This document shows, piece by piece, positions 46,387 to 54,967 of a stretch of DNA of 64,000 nt. The DNA lies in NCBI GenBank assembly GCA_905479015.1, contig CAJQKV010000022.1, positions 1-64,000 of the forward strand, given 5' to 3'. The notes beneath the pieces were generated by a model. That model was not told the origin of the DNA. It did not search any database and worked only from the letters and a program-made list of their open reading frames with translations. Each line of letters begins with the position of its first letter. The stretch's first letter is position 1. Both the position numbers and the translations under genes were made by a program. The DNA is from an uncultured Cyclobacteriaceae bacterium. GTDB lineage: Bacteria; Bacteroidota; Bacteroidia; Cytophagales; Cyclobacteriaceae.

Positions 46387-47312
46387 AACTCCGCTTCACC
46401 CTCCTCAGTGGTTAATTTTTGAAAAATTTCTTCCAAGGAACCCCCTACGTTTTTAATGGTTATTAAAGGTAAATTATGCTCCGTAATAACGGCCAACACC
46501 TCTTGTCTTAGCCGCTCACTTTTCGAAGTAATGATCAACTGATGATCCGACTTGACTTCCAATGAAATGATCCCCTTGAGCGATCTGAAAAGATCAGGAT
46601 CAATGGGCGCATCAAATTGTACACTGAGGCCCAATTGATTTGAGGACTTGCGCTGTAGATGAGCCAAACTATCATCCGCTACCAGTTTCCCACGATGGAT
46701 GATGACCAATTTATCACATAACGCTTCAACTTCTTGCATAATATGTGTGGACAAAATCACTGTTTTTTCATGTGCAATGGTCTTAATTACATTTCTGATC
46801 TCAACAATTTGATTGGGATCTAGTCCCGTAGTCGGTTCATCAAGAATCAATACACTGGGATCCGACATCAAGGCTTTGGCCAATCCTACCCGTTGCCGGT
46901 AGCCTTTTGAAAGCATTTTGAGTTTTTTGTGCTTTTCAATGGTTAAACCGCAGAGGTCTAAGAGCTCATGGATCCGTTGGTACCGACTTTTACGGTCCAT
47001 TCCATAGGCTTTCCCTATAAAATCTAGGTATTCTCTCACGTACATCTCCAAATACAAGGGGTTGTGTTCCGGCAAATAACCCACTGTTTTTTTTACGCTC
47101 ATGGGATTATGAGTCACTGAAATATCATTCACCAAGATGTCTCCAGACGTAGGCCTTATAAAACCCGTCGCAATCTTTAAAGTGGTGGATTTTCCCGCTC
47201 CATTGGGACCCAAAAAACCCGTGATTTTACCCGTGGGCGCGACAAAAGAAATTTGATCTACAGCCTGTTGGGTGTCGTATCTCTTCACAAGATTGATTAC
47301 TTCTAGTGACAT
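46383..47312 (-). CDS. gldA: GldA, gliding-associated ABC transporter ATPase
   Basis: 309 residues. Walker A GPNGAGKST, signature LSKGYRQRVGLAKALM, Walker B VLILDEPTTGLDPNQ, switch STHIM. After the ATPase domain (1-220) is the C-terminal DUF4162-like part that contacts the partner. First gene of the gldA-gldF-gldG-DUF4340 cluster. In Flavobacterium gldA is separate from gldFG; here all are together, as in other Bacteroidota. Gliding itself cannot be deduced because non-gliders also carry these genes. Confidence 0.92.
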   Translation of the reverse strand: MSLEVINLVKRYDTQQAVDQISFVAPTGKITGFLGPNGAGKSTTLKIATGFIRPTSGDILVNDISVTHNPMSVKKTVGYLPEHNPLYLEMYVREYLDFIGKAYGMDRKSRYQRIHELLDLCGLTIEKHKKLKMLSKGYRQRVGLAKALMSDPSVLILDEPTTGLDPNQIVEIRNVIKTIAHEKTVILSTHIMQEVEALCDKLVIIHRGKLVADDSLAHLQRKSSNQLGLSVQFDAPIDPDLFRSLKGIISLEVKSDHQLIITSKSERLRQEVLAVITEHNLPLITIKNVGGSLEEIFQKLTTEEGEAEL

Positions 47313-47440
47313 AAATATAAATTATAACGAGACAACAAGACCATCATTCAATTTGTTCAAATAGATTTGCAATCTAATCTTTAATGAATTGCAATATTGA
47401 GACTTTTTATTCTTAATATCAATATAAAATATATTAATCA

Positions 47441-47965
47441 ATGATCAGTATTATTTGTGGTACCAATAGAGGCCAATCGGTAAGTAAAAAAATAGCCCTT
47501 TATTATCAGAATTTACTCAAAGAAGCGGGTGCAAATAGTTATATACTGGACTTAAAAGAGCTTCCAGAAGATTTTATGAACGTGGCTCTTTACGACAATG
47601 CTGGGAAAAGTGAGGCCTTCAATACCCTTAAAAAAAAGCTTAATGAAAGCCATAAAATGGTCTTCATTGTCCCAGAATACAACGGCTCATTTCCAGGGGT
47701 CCTGAAAACTTTCATCGACGCCCTAGATTACCCGCAATCACTGAAAAATAAAAAATGTGCCCTTTTGAGCTTGTCTTCAGGTTCTCAAGGTGGGGCATTG
47801 GCCCTCAGTCATCTCACTGACATCCTACATTATTGTGGGATGAACGTCTTGGCACAAAAACCAAAATTAGCTAAAATAGAAGCTAATTTTAAAGAGGGCC
47901 AATTCACTAATGAGCTTTATGTCACCCTGTTAAAAGAACAAATAGAAGCCTTTTTACCCTTTTAA
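47441..47965 (+). CDS. NADPH-dependent FMN reductase family protein
   Basis: 174 residues with a flavodoxin-like fold: GTNRGQSVSKKIALYYQ (FMN phosphate loop), VPEYNGSFPGVLKTFIDAL (the family hallmark PEYNxSxPGxLKxxID) and a conserved SLSSGSQGGALA. It reduces FMN or quinones or azo compounds with NAD(P)H. Convergent with the small membrane protein, six bases apart. Confidence 0.9.
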   Translation: MISIICGTNRGQSVSKKIALYYQNLLKEAGANSYILDLKELPEDFMNVALYDNAGKSEAFNTLKKKLNESHKMVFIVPEYNGSFPGVLKTFIDALDYPQSLKNKKCALLSLSSGSQGGALALSHLTDILHYCGMNVLAQKPKLAKIEANFKEGQFTNELYVTLLKEQIEAFLPF

Positions 47966-47971
47966 AAAAGA

Positions 47972-48160
47972 CTATCTCTCAGGACGGATCACATTCCAAA
48001 GCCATAATACACCATAAAGGCCAAACATACCTATGAAAATATAGTTGCTAGGAAAATAATGGTAATTGTAATTCAAGAATGCCCCGATCAAGATCACCGC
48101 GCTCATGAATTTAAATATCCGTGTACCTCGATCTCCTAAATTGGCAAATAAATCATTCAT
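47972..48160 (-). CDS. Small membrane protein
   Basis: 62 residues with two hydrophobic segments (about 16-31 and 40-56), FKFMSAVILIGAFLNYNYH and IFIGMFGLYGVLWLWNVIR, and a basic end. Not recognised. It follows the BNR protein gene on the same strand after 27 bases and so is probably co-transcribed with it. Confidence 0.65.
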   Translation of the reverse strand: MNDLFANLGDRGTRIFKFMSAVILIGAFLNYNYHYFPSNYIFIGMFGLYGVLWLWNVIRPER

Positions 48161-48187
48161 TTAATCTTCCTGTTTGTGTCATTGGCC

Positions 48188-51100
48188 TTATTCTATATCG
48201 GATATACCCTCCACCCAAGGACCTCCTAGTTTTTTAAATTGCGCGATCAAATCTGGAAGTGTTTGCTTTGATATGGGCGTCAATGCTTTGGATAGTCCTT
48301 TCAATTGATTTTGGGCTCTACTCAGGGCATCTCTGTGATTCTGTGTAGGTCCATAGGTTGTCGACAAAGCCATGTACCCAATCATTAAGCCATCCTTGGG
48401 CGTAGGGTTAGATTTTTCACCCACTTCGCTCTTGACCGTTTCTCCATTCATCTGCAATGAGATATCTAAAAGAGATTGATGGACCTCGTATAGGTTTTTG
48501 ATCAGAGCAGCATCTCTTTTATCCGCTCTTTTCATTGCATTTTGTAAAGCCCCCACCAATTTAAGCGATTGTGATAAAACCAAATCTTGTTTTGTTAAAT
48601 CTGCTACGAAAGACTCATAATCACTCCTAAACTGATCAATGAGCTCAAAAGGGGCGCCTTTTAAGGCGGGCGACATCAAAGGAACCACCTCAAAATTGAC
48701 GGGTTCAGACAGGTCGGTAACTACTCCTTTGACCAACTTGGACAAGGTTACGTTGTAAGTGGCTGGCGTCACCATAAAACCACTTGTATAGCCTTTGGTT
48801 TTTGAGGCCGGTGCATTGAGCTTAATCGGTGATTTCGAAGCATAAGTCAAATTCCAACTGACCCTATTCATTCCTTTCTTATTCTTGGCAGGTAAGGTAT
48901 TGACAATGGTCCCTGCAGCATCGCGCACGGTCAAAATAATCTGTGGTCCTTGGGCTCTATTTTCAAGCTCCAATGCCCGCCATCCCGGGAAGGGAATGTC
49001 TAAATTTGCGTCCAGTTTTTTTTCTTCTGCCGAAGTCCTCAATTCCTTGTCAGACTGAAACGCTTCTTTCAAATAATACGTAAAAGTAGCACCATATTCA
49101 GGATTCGGTGCCTTATAATCCGAGGCTCCTTGGCCATATATCCCTCTTTTCTGAACATACCACCAGGCGTTTTTTGGTTGAAATAAATGGGCCTCTTTTT
49201 CTAAATTATTTTTAGTTAATGTCCTTAGTGGACTGTAATCGTCTAGTACGAAAAACCCTCTACCAAATGAAGCCCCCACCAAGTCATTTTCACGTCTTTG
49301 AATGGCAATGTCTCTAAAGGCAATGGTGGGGAGTCCCCCTTTCAATGCGTTCCAATGCATCCCAGCATCTATAGTGAAGTAGATACCAAATTCGGTGGCG
49401 GCAAACAAGAGTTCCTTTTTTATGTGATCCTGAACGATTCTCCACACCAATAATTTCTCAGGTAGTCCCTGCGAAATCAATTTCCAGGAGCGACCCAAAT
49501 CATGGCTGACGATCAGATAGGGTTTAAAATCACCATACTTATGATTATCAAGTGCTGCATAGACCGTTTGAGGGTCAAAAAGATCTGCCCTGATGTCGTT
49601 TACAAAAGCGGTCGCTGGAACACCTTTGATGGTACCCAATGCGATACGTGTCCAACGAGTTCCTCCGTCGGTAGTGACCTGAATGATACCGTCATCAGTG
49701 CCTGCATAAAGTACCCCTTCTTGCAAGGGGGATTCGGCCAATGAGGTAATCGTATTGTAGCTAGACATGGCTCCAATGTCCCAAGCATTGTCCCAACTTT
49801 GTTGTTTTCCCATAATGGGTAAAGACATCCTTTCTTCATTTCGTGTCAGATCTGAGGAGATAGGTTCCCATGCATCGCCTCGATTTTCAGACTTCCAAAC
49901 ACGGTAAGAAGCCACATAAATACGCTTTGGATCAAAACTACTGACTAAGATGGGTGCATCCCAATTGAATCGCTCATGTGGCTCACCTGCACGTGGTTGT
50001 GGTTGTACAAAAACGGTTTCTCCATTTTTATGATCGATCCTAAAAGATACACCTTGCTGGTATTCACCATAAGTAATGTCAGGATTTCCAGGCTCAATCG
50101 CAGATTGATGGCCATCAGCTCCTAACACATTTCTCCAATCTGCACTGCGAATACCCGTGGTAAACATGGTTCTTGAAGGGCCTCCATGAGATCCATTGTC
50201 TTGAGTACCTCCATAGATATTATAAAATGGCGCTGCATCGTCGACGGCCAACTTATAGTATTGAGTCAAAGGTAAATTGGGCATAAAGCGCCAGGTTTGG
50301 GCTTGATCGAAAGATTCATAAATCCCCCCATCGGTACCCGCAATAAGGTAATCAGGATCTGACATACGCCAAGCCAAGGCATGGGTATCTACATGCTTGT
50401 CTTTTTCGTTCATGAAACCATAGGTTTTGCCATGATCATTGGAAACAAAAGTTCGATAACTCACCAAATAGATACGCCCTTCCTTATGAGGATCAGCATA
50501 TAATTCTTGATAATAATGAGGTCCCGTACCTCCACTTACCATACTAGATTGTTTACTCCAACTGCTTCCTTGATCGTGAGAAATATAAAGCCCTCCTTTT
50601 TTACGATCTGTTTCAATAGCTGCATAGATAGTATTGGTATTGAATGGAGAAATGGCCAGTCCAGACTTCCCTATATTAGATTCAGGTAAGCCAGCACTTA
50701 ATTTTTCCCAAGTAGTTCCCCCATCAAAACTTCTATGAATACCCGAACCAGGTCCCCCATCTAATAAAGCAGCCACCGTTCGATGTCTTTGCCAAGTCGC
50801 CGCATAAAGTAAGTCAGGATTATTTGGATCCATCATGATATCGGTTACACCCGTCCATTCATTCCCTCCTAGTTTTTTGGACCAAGTCTTTCCACCATCC
50901 TTAGATTGATATAAACCTCGCTCTCCACCGCTACTCCAAAGTGGACCCTGTGCAGCAACCCAAATGATTTTAGAATTGGTGGGATGTACAATAATTTTAG
51001 AAATATGCTCAGAATGAATCAAACCCATGTTTTTCCAAGTTTTACCTGCATCTAAGCTCAGGTAAATACCATCTCCAAATCCAACATGTCTACCTCCAAT

Positions 51101-51427
51101 GTTTTCACCTGTCCCTACCCAAATTCGATTATGATTATTGGGATCAATGGTTACACATCCAATCGAATAACTTTTTTGATCATCAAAAATAGGTGCCCAA
51201 GTAACTCCTGCATTGGTCGTCTTCCATACCCCGCCAGAGCCTACGGCTGCATACATGATGTTTTGATTTTTGGAATCAATGGCGATGTCCGCGATCCTAC
51301 CTGAAGTGAAAGCAGGTCCTATATTTCTGAATTTCAACTCATCTAAAACAGCTGAGTCTAGGAGCTGGGCATGAGCCGTTGAGCCCACAAATAGCATGGC
51401 GATTAAAAAATGGATAAGTGTTTTCAT
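48188..51427 (-). CDS. Secreted BNR/sortilin-like beta-propeller protein
   Basis: 1079 residues with a signal peptide (1-20, ending AHA-Q). Repeated Asp-box motifs (TTNAGVTW, SLDAGKTW, SKDGGKTW, SFDGGTTW, SHDQGSSW, SFDQAQTW, TTDGGTRW, SHDLGRSW, TIDAGMHW) occupy the first 720 residues. A beta-sandwich-like region and a helical C-terminus (DLIAQFKKLGGPW) follow. It is a full-length homologue of the protein at 12194-15310 but clearly diverged. Labels such as glycosyl hydrolase are not supported by visible active-site residues. Confidence 0.88.
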   Translation of the reverse strand: MKTLIHFLIAMLFVGSTAHAQLLDSAVLDELKFRNIGPAFTSGRIADIAIDSKNQNIMYAAVGSGGVWKTTNAGVTWAPIFDDQKSYSIGCVTIDPNNHNRIWVGTGENIGGRHVGFGDGIYLSLDAGKTWKNMGLIHSEHISKIIVHPTNSKIIWVAAQGPLWSSGGERGLYQSKDGGKTWSKKLGGNEWTGVTDIMMDPNNPDLLYAATWQRHRTVAALLDGGPGSGIHRSFDGGTTWEKLSAGLPESNIGKSGLAISPFNTNTIYAAIETDRKKGGLYISHDQGSSWSKQSSMVSGGTGPHYYQELYADPHKEGRIYLVSYRTFVSNDHGKTYGFMNEKDKHVDTHALAWRMSDPDYLIAGTDGGIYESFDQAQTWRFMPNLPLTQYYKLAVDDAAPFYNIYGGTQDNGSHGGPSRTMFTTGIRSADWRNVLGADGHQSAIEPGNPDITYGEYQQGVSFRIDHKNGETVFVQPQPRAGEPHERFNWDAPILVSSFDPKRIYVASYRVWKSENRGDAWEPISSDLTRNEERMSLPIMGKQQSWDNAWDIGAMSSYNTITSLAESPLQEGVLYAGTDDGIIQVTTDGGTRWTRIALGTIKGVPATAFVNDIRADLFDPQTVYAALDNHKYGDFKPYLIVSHDLGRSWKLISQGLPEKLLVWRIVQDHIKKELLFAATEFGIYFTIDAGMHWNALKGGLPTIAFRDIAIQRRENDLVGASFGRGFFVLDDYSPLRTLTKNNLEKEAHLFQPKNAWWYVQKRGIYGQGASDYKAPNPEYGATFTYYLKEAFQSDKELRTSAEEKKLDANLDIPFPGWRALELENRAQGPQIILTVRDAAGTIVNTLPAKNKKGMNRVSWNLTYASKSPIKLNAPASKTKGYTSGFMVTPATYNVTLSKLVKGVVTDLSEPVNFEVVPLMSPALKGAPFELIDQFRSDYESFVADLTKQDLVLSQSLKLVGALQNAMKRADKRDAALIKNLYEVHQSLLDISLQMNGETVKSEVGEKSNPTPKDGLMIGYMALSTTYGPTQNHRDALSRAQNQLKGLSKALTPISKQTLPDLIAQFKKLGGPWVEGISDIE

Positions 51428-51506
51428 AAAAGTTTAAATTAATAATGTAAGATAAAACTAACTACTCGAACAAACTTTCTCTGATACTATTTTATGAAAG
51501 GTAAAA

Positions 51507-52490
51507 TTAGGAGATGGTCAAAATGATTTTACCCATATTTAGATTTTGCTCCATCCTTTGATGGGCTTGATCTGCCAGCTGCCAAGGTAAGACTTTATCG
51601 ATGACGGGCTTTAATTCTTCGGCAGCCAAGGCGGCTTTAAAATCTTTATTAAATGAGTGGATCAACTCCCTTTTATAAGCCAAAGACCTCGCGCGTAAGG
51701 TCGATCCTTTGAGCACGATCCTTTTTTGTAAGATCTTGGCCAAGTTTATGTCCTGGGCCCGAGCGTTTGCCATATATCCAATCAATACAATGCGCGCCTC
51801 AAGCGCTGCACAATCAATGTTTTTTGCCACATAATCCCCTCCTACGCAATCCAGTATCACATCTGCCCCCTTTCCCTCGGTATCCTCCCATACCAATGTT
51901 GACCATGGTTGGGTCTTATAATTATAAGCTCTGTGAGCCCCTATTTTTTGGCAAAACTTGACTTTCTCATCAGTCCCTGCCGTAACCGATACTTGGGCTC
52001 CCCAAGCATAGGCCAATTGAATGGCAGCCGTTCCCACCCCGCTGGCTCCGGCGTGAATCAAAACTTGCTCCTTTGGACGAAGCGCTCCTAAAGTAAATAA
52101 GGTCTGATAAGCAGTTAGAAAAACTTCAGGTATTCCCGCTGCTTGAATATAATCTAAGTGCTTTGGGATCGGCATGAGTAATCTATAATCTACCACCACA
52201 AATTGGGCATAACCCCCACCAGCGAGCAATGCCATGACGCGGTCACCTTTTTGAAACCCTTGCACTTGACGGCCGATCGCTACGATTTCTCCAGCTACTT
52301 CTAAACCCAATATTGGAGAAATACCTGCGGGTGCTGGGTATTTTCCGAGGCGCTGCAAAATATCCGCTCTATTGACCCCTGCCGCATGAACGGCAATCTT
52401 AACCTCAAAATCTGTGTTTTGGGGGGCCTCCTGCTCACTGATTTTCATGGCCCTTAATCCGTCCTGATCGAATACTTCTATATACTTCAT
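51507..52490 (-). CDS. NAD(P)H quinone oxidoreductase, zinc-independent MDR family
   Basis: About 327 residues from the start chosen here (MKYIEVFDQDGLRAM); a frame open to 52517 adds nine residues that the family lacks. GroES-like N-terminus (AGVNRADILQRLGKYPAP), nucleotide-binding loop HAGASGVGTAAIQLA, and SLRARSLAYKRELI-type C-terminal motif as TLRARSLAYKRELI, which is diagnostic for the PIG3/QOR branch. No zinc-binding Cys cluster. It reduces quinones or enals with NADPH. Confidence 0.9.
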   Translation of the reverse strand: MKYIEVFDQDGLRAMKISEQEAPQNTDFEVKIAVHAAGVNRADILQRLGKYPAPAGISPILGLEVAGEIVAIGRQVQGFQKGDRVMALLAGGGYAQFVVVDYRLLMPIPKHLDYIQAAGIPEVFLTAYQTLFTLGALRPKEQVLIHAGASGVGTAAIQLAYAWGAQVSVTAGTDEKVKFCQKIGAHRAYNYKTQPWSTLVWEDTEGKGADVILDCVGGDYVAKNIDCAALEARIVLIGYMANARAQDINLAKILQKRIVLKGSTLRARSLAYKRELIHSFNKDFKAALAAEELKPVIDKVLPWQLADQAHQRMEQNLNMGKIILTIS

Positions 52491-52616
52491 CGCTTCAAAT
52501 GTTGTCTCAAGGACCAAGTTAAAATACTTTTAGACAAAGCTCGCTAAAATTCCTTTGGCAAAATAAGACCCGTCCATGAGCAGGGGCTTTATCTAATTAT
52601 CGACTAGTTTTAGGCC

Positions 52617-53069
52617 ATGGTTTGGAGTATAGTAGGTTCTTTTTTGCATTTTTTAGCTGCTTTTGGTGTTTGTGCCATGGTATTATATGAGTTGGTTTTT
52701 TTGACCCAAACCCCCTCGCTTACCACTGCAAAAAATATTCAAAGGGCCGATATGATTTATGGACTGAGTGCCCTCTTGGTTGTATTGATGGGATTTATTA
52801 GAGTTTATTATTTTGAAAAAGGTCCCGATTATTATTTTAATAATCCCTTTTTCTGGATCAAATTAACCGCTTTTACTGGGGTCGGGCTCCTGTCCATATA
52901 CCCCTCCATCAAGTTCTTTCAATGGAACCCATTGCTTAAATCCGAGACGGCCCCCAGACTTACAATCCAAACCTATAATATCCTCAGAACGCTTCTGATA
53001 TTAGAGGTTATTGGTTTAGTCGTCATGATGATTGCTGCTTCCATGATGGCCAAAGGAGTCACTTTTTAG
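52617..53069 (+). CDS. DUF2214 family membrane protein
   Basis: 150 residues, four membrane segments. Family landmarks are FGVCAMVLYELVFL, RADMIYGLSALLVVLMGFIR, VYYFEKGPDYYFNNPFFWIK and LLSIYPSIKFFQW. Function unknown. It sits alone between the divergent quinone oxidoreductase and the downstream QueD-like gene. Confidence 0.85.
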   Translation: MVWSIVGSFLHFLAAFGVCAMVLYELVFLTQTPSLTTAKNIQRADMIYGLSALLVVLMGFIRVYYFEKGPDYYFNNPFFWIKLTAFTGVGLLSIYPSIKFFQWNPLLKSETAPRLTIQTYNILRTLLILEVIGLVVMMIAASMMAKGVTF

Positions 53070-53226
53070 TCCTAAAATAAGTAAGTAGCTTGCATTGGGC
53101 TCCTTCACGATAGGTTTGAGCATTATAAATACCGAGTCCCTCGCATCGGAAGTCTCATAAAAAGCCTTAAAATGAAATCTCATGCAATCACTTCCACTTA
53201 AGCACAAAAGACTCAAAATAAGGTGT

Positions 53227-53234
53227 TAATTTTG
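53227..53234 (+). promoter_or_regulatory. -7 element of the queD-like gene
   Basis: TAATTTTG matches TAnnTTTG and lies 17 bases before the start codon. No clear TTTG at -33. Confidence 0.4.
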
Positions 53235-53251
53235 CAGCATATTTTAATAAA

Positions 53252-53674
53252 ATGATATCAATCAGTAGGTACCACGACATCAGCGCCGGACATCGCGTAG
53301 TAGGACATGAGAACAAATGTAGTCATCTTCATGGCCATAACTTCAGAGTTCATTTTACAGTTACTGCCGAAAGGCTAGATGACATTGGTCGGGTCATTGA
53401 TTTTAGTGTCATCAAAGCCCAGTTATGTGATTGGCTTGAAACGCATTGGGACCATCGCTTTCTCATGTATGAAGCAGATGAACTGCGGATTCCTCTACAG
53501 AAAATAGCTTCAGAAGACATCGTAAGCTGTCCTTTCAATCCAACGGCTGAAAACATGGCTCAGTACTTGTGTGAGGTGGTGGGACCCCAACAACTGAAGG
53601 GAACCGGCTGTCAATTGATCAAATGCACCATTGAAGAAACCCGAAAATGTTCGGCGACTTACGAGATTTCTTAA
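53252..53674 (+). CDS. 6-pyruvoyl tetrahydropterin synthase/QueD family protein
   Basis: 140 residues. Zinc ligands H14, H27 and H29 (SAGHRV, HLHGHNF), catalytic C23, and the late pterin-anchoring Glu in TIEETRKCSATY. QueD makes 6-carboxy-tetrahydropterin from dihydroneopterin triphosphate for queuosine. Other queuosine genes are not in the window, and a pterin role is also possible. Confidence 0.88.
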   Translation: MISISRYHDISAGHRVVGHENKCSHLHGHNFRVHFTVTAERLDDIGRVIDFSVIKAQLCDWLETHWDHRFLMYEADELRIPLQKIASEDIVSCPFNPTAENMAQYLCEVVGPQQLKGTGCQLIKCTIEETRKCSATYEIS

Positions 53675-53839
53675 ATGAGGAATCTGTTAATTTTATAAAT
53701 TCTTGCCCTTTGCCTTGGGTTCTCCGAAAGGTAATCATTGTTTTTCCCTACAAAACCGCTCCACTAAGAAAAATAAGCTTTTACTGCAGTTTAATGAAAT
53801 AACTTTTTAAATTTAATGATCTCATTTTAAGTTAAAATC

Positions 53840-54967
53840 ATGACAGATCTTTCAAGAAGAAGTTGGCTCAAAGGAGCAGGGCTGATGAGTTCATTAGCAG
53901 TAATCGGCGGTATCGCGCCCCTTCATCAATTGAGCGCCAAAGAAATTAAAAAATTCAGGCCAAGACCTCTAACAGGGAATATAAAGCTCAGTTCTAATGA
54001 AAATCCTTATGGCCCCTCTGAAAAAGTACGGCAAGCCATGATTGCAAATTTTGATCAGGCCTGCCGGTATCCCTTCAGTTATAGCGGAGAACTTATAGAA
54101 AAAATTGCCGCTAAAGAGGGTGTTTCCAAAGATCACATTGTTTTGGCGGGTGGATCTACCGAAGGCTTGAAAGTGGTGGGTCTCACTTATGGCATGAACG
54201 GGGGTGAGATCATTGCAGCACAACCTACTTTTCTCGCCCTAATGACCTACGCAGCCCAATGGGGAGGATCCGTCAACTGGGTGCCCGTAGACAAAAGCAT
54301 GATGCATGATTTAGATGAGATGGAAAAAAGAATCTCAAGTAAAACGAAACTGATCTTCCTCTGCAACCCAAACAATCCTACCTCTACCTTATTGCCGGCT
54401 GATCGCGTATTGGATTTTTGCAATACCGTATCCGATAAGGTCACTATCTTTAGTGATGAGGCTTATTGCGATTTTATTGAAGATAAAAACTACCCTTCGA
54501 TGGTCTCCCTAGTCAAAAAAGGTAAAAATATCATTGTTTCAAAAACATTTTCAAAAGTTTACGGACTGGCTGGCCTCCGTATCGGCTATATGGTTGCCAA
54601 ACCAGAAATTGCAGCCGGTCTTAGAAAAAACATCATGGCCTTTACCAATGTTCTGGCGATTGAAGCGGCAAAAAATGCCCTAGACGATCAAGAATTTTAT
54701 GATTTTAGTTTGAACAAAACCGGGGAGGCTAAAAAAATAATTTTAGAGGGATTGGATGATCTCAACCTAGAGTATGCCCCTTCAAATACCAATTTTATTT
54801 TCTTCAAATCAGGAAGAAATATTGAAAAGCTGCAACAACAAATGCTTGCCAAAGGGATCATGGTGGGAAGACCGTTTCCTCCTTTTGATGACTGGTGTCG
54901 CATCAGTACGGGTACTCTGGAGGAAGTCATCCAGTTCAACGATGCCCTAAAAAAGGTTTTGTCTTAA
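53840..54967 (+). CDS. Tat-exported HisC-like aminotransferase
   Basis: 375 residues. The N-terminus SRRSWLKGAG, a hydrophobic stretch and HQLSAKE form a twin-arginine signal, so the folded enzyme should be exported with its PLP. The rest is a fold-type I aminotransferase closest to histidinol-phosphate aminotransferase: SSNENPYGPSEKVRQAM, LCNPNNPTSTLLP, DEAYCDFI, and SKTFSKVYGLAGLRIGYM with the PLP lysine. It is too long-range from any his operon for a histidine role to be assumed. Its end overlaps the convergent deacylase-like gene by four bases. Confidence 0.9.
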   Translation: MTDLSRRSWLKGAGLMSSLAVIGGIAPLHQLSAKEIKKFRPRPLTGNIKLSSNENPYGPSEKVRQAMIANFDQACRYPFSYSGELIEKIAAKEGVSKDHIVLAGGSTEGLKVVGLTYGMNGGEIIAAQPTFLALMTYAAQWGGSVNWVPVDKSMMHDLDEMEKRISSKTKLIFLCNPNNPTSTLLPADRVLDFCNTVSDKVTIFSDEAYCDFIEDKNYPSMVSLVKKGKNIIVSKTFSKVYGLAGLRIGYMVAKPEIAAGLRKNIMAFTNVLAIEAAKNALDDQEFYDFSLNKTGEAKKIILEGLDDLNLEYAPSNTNFIFFKSGRNIEKLQQQMLAKGIMVGRPFPPFDDWCRISTGTLEEVIQFNDALKKVLS

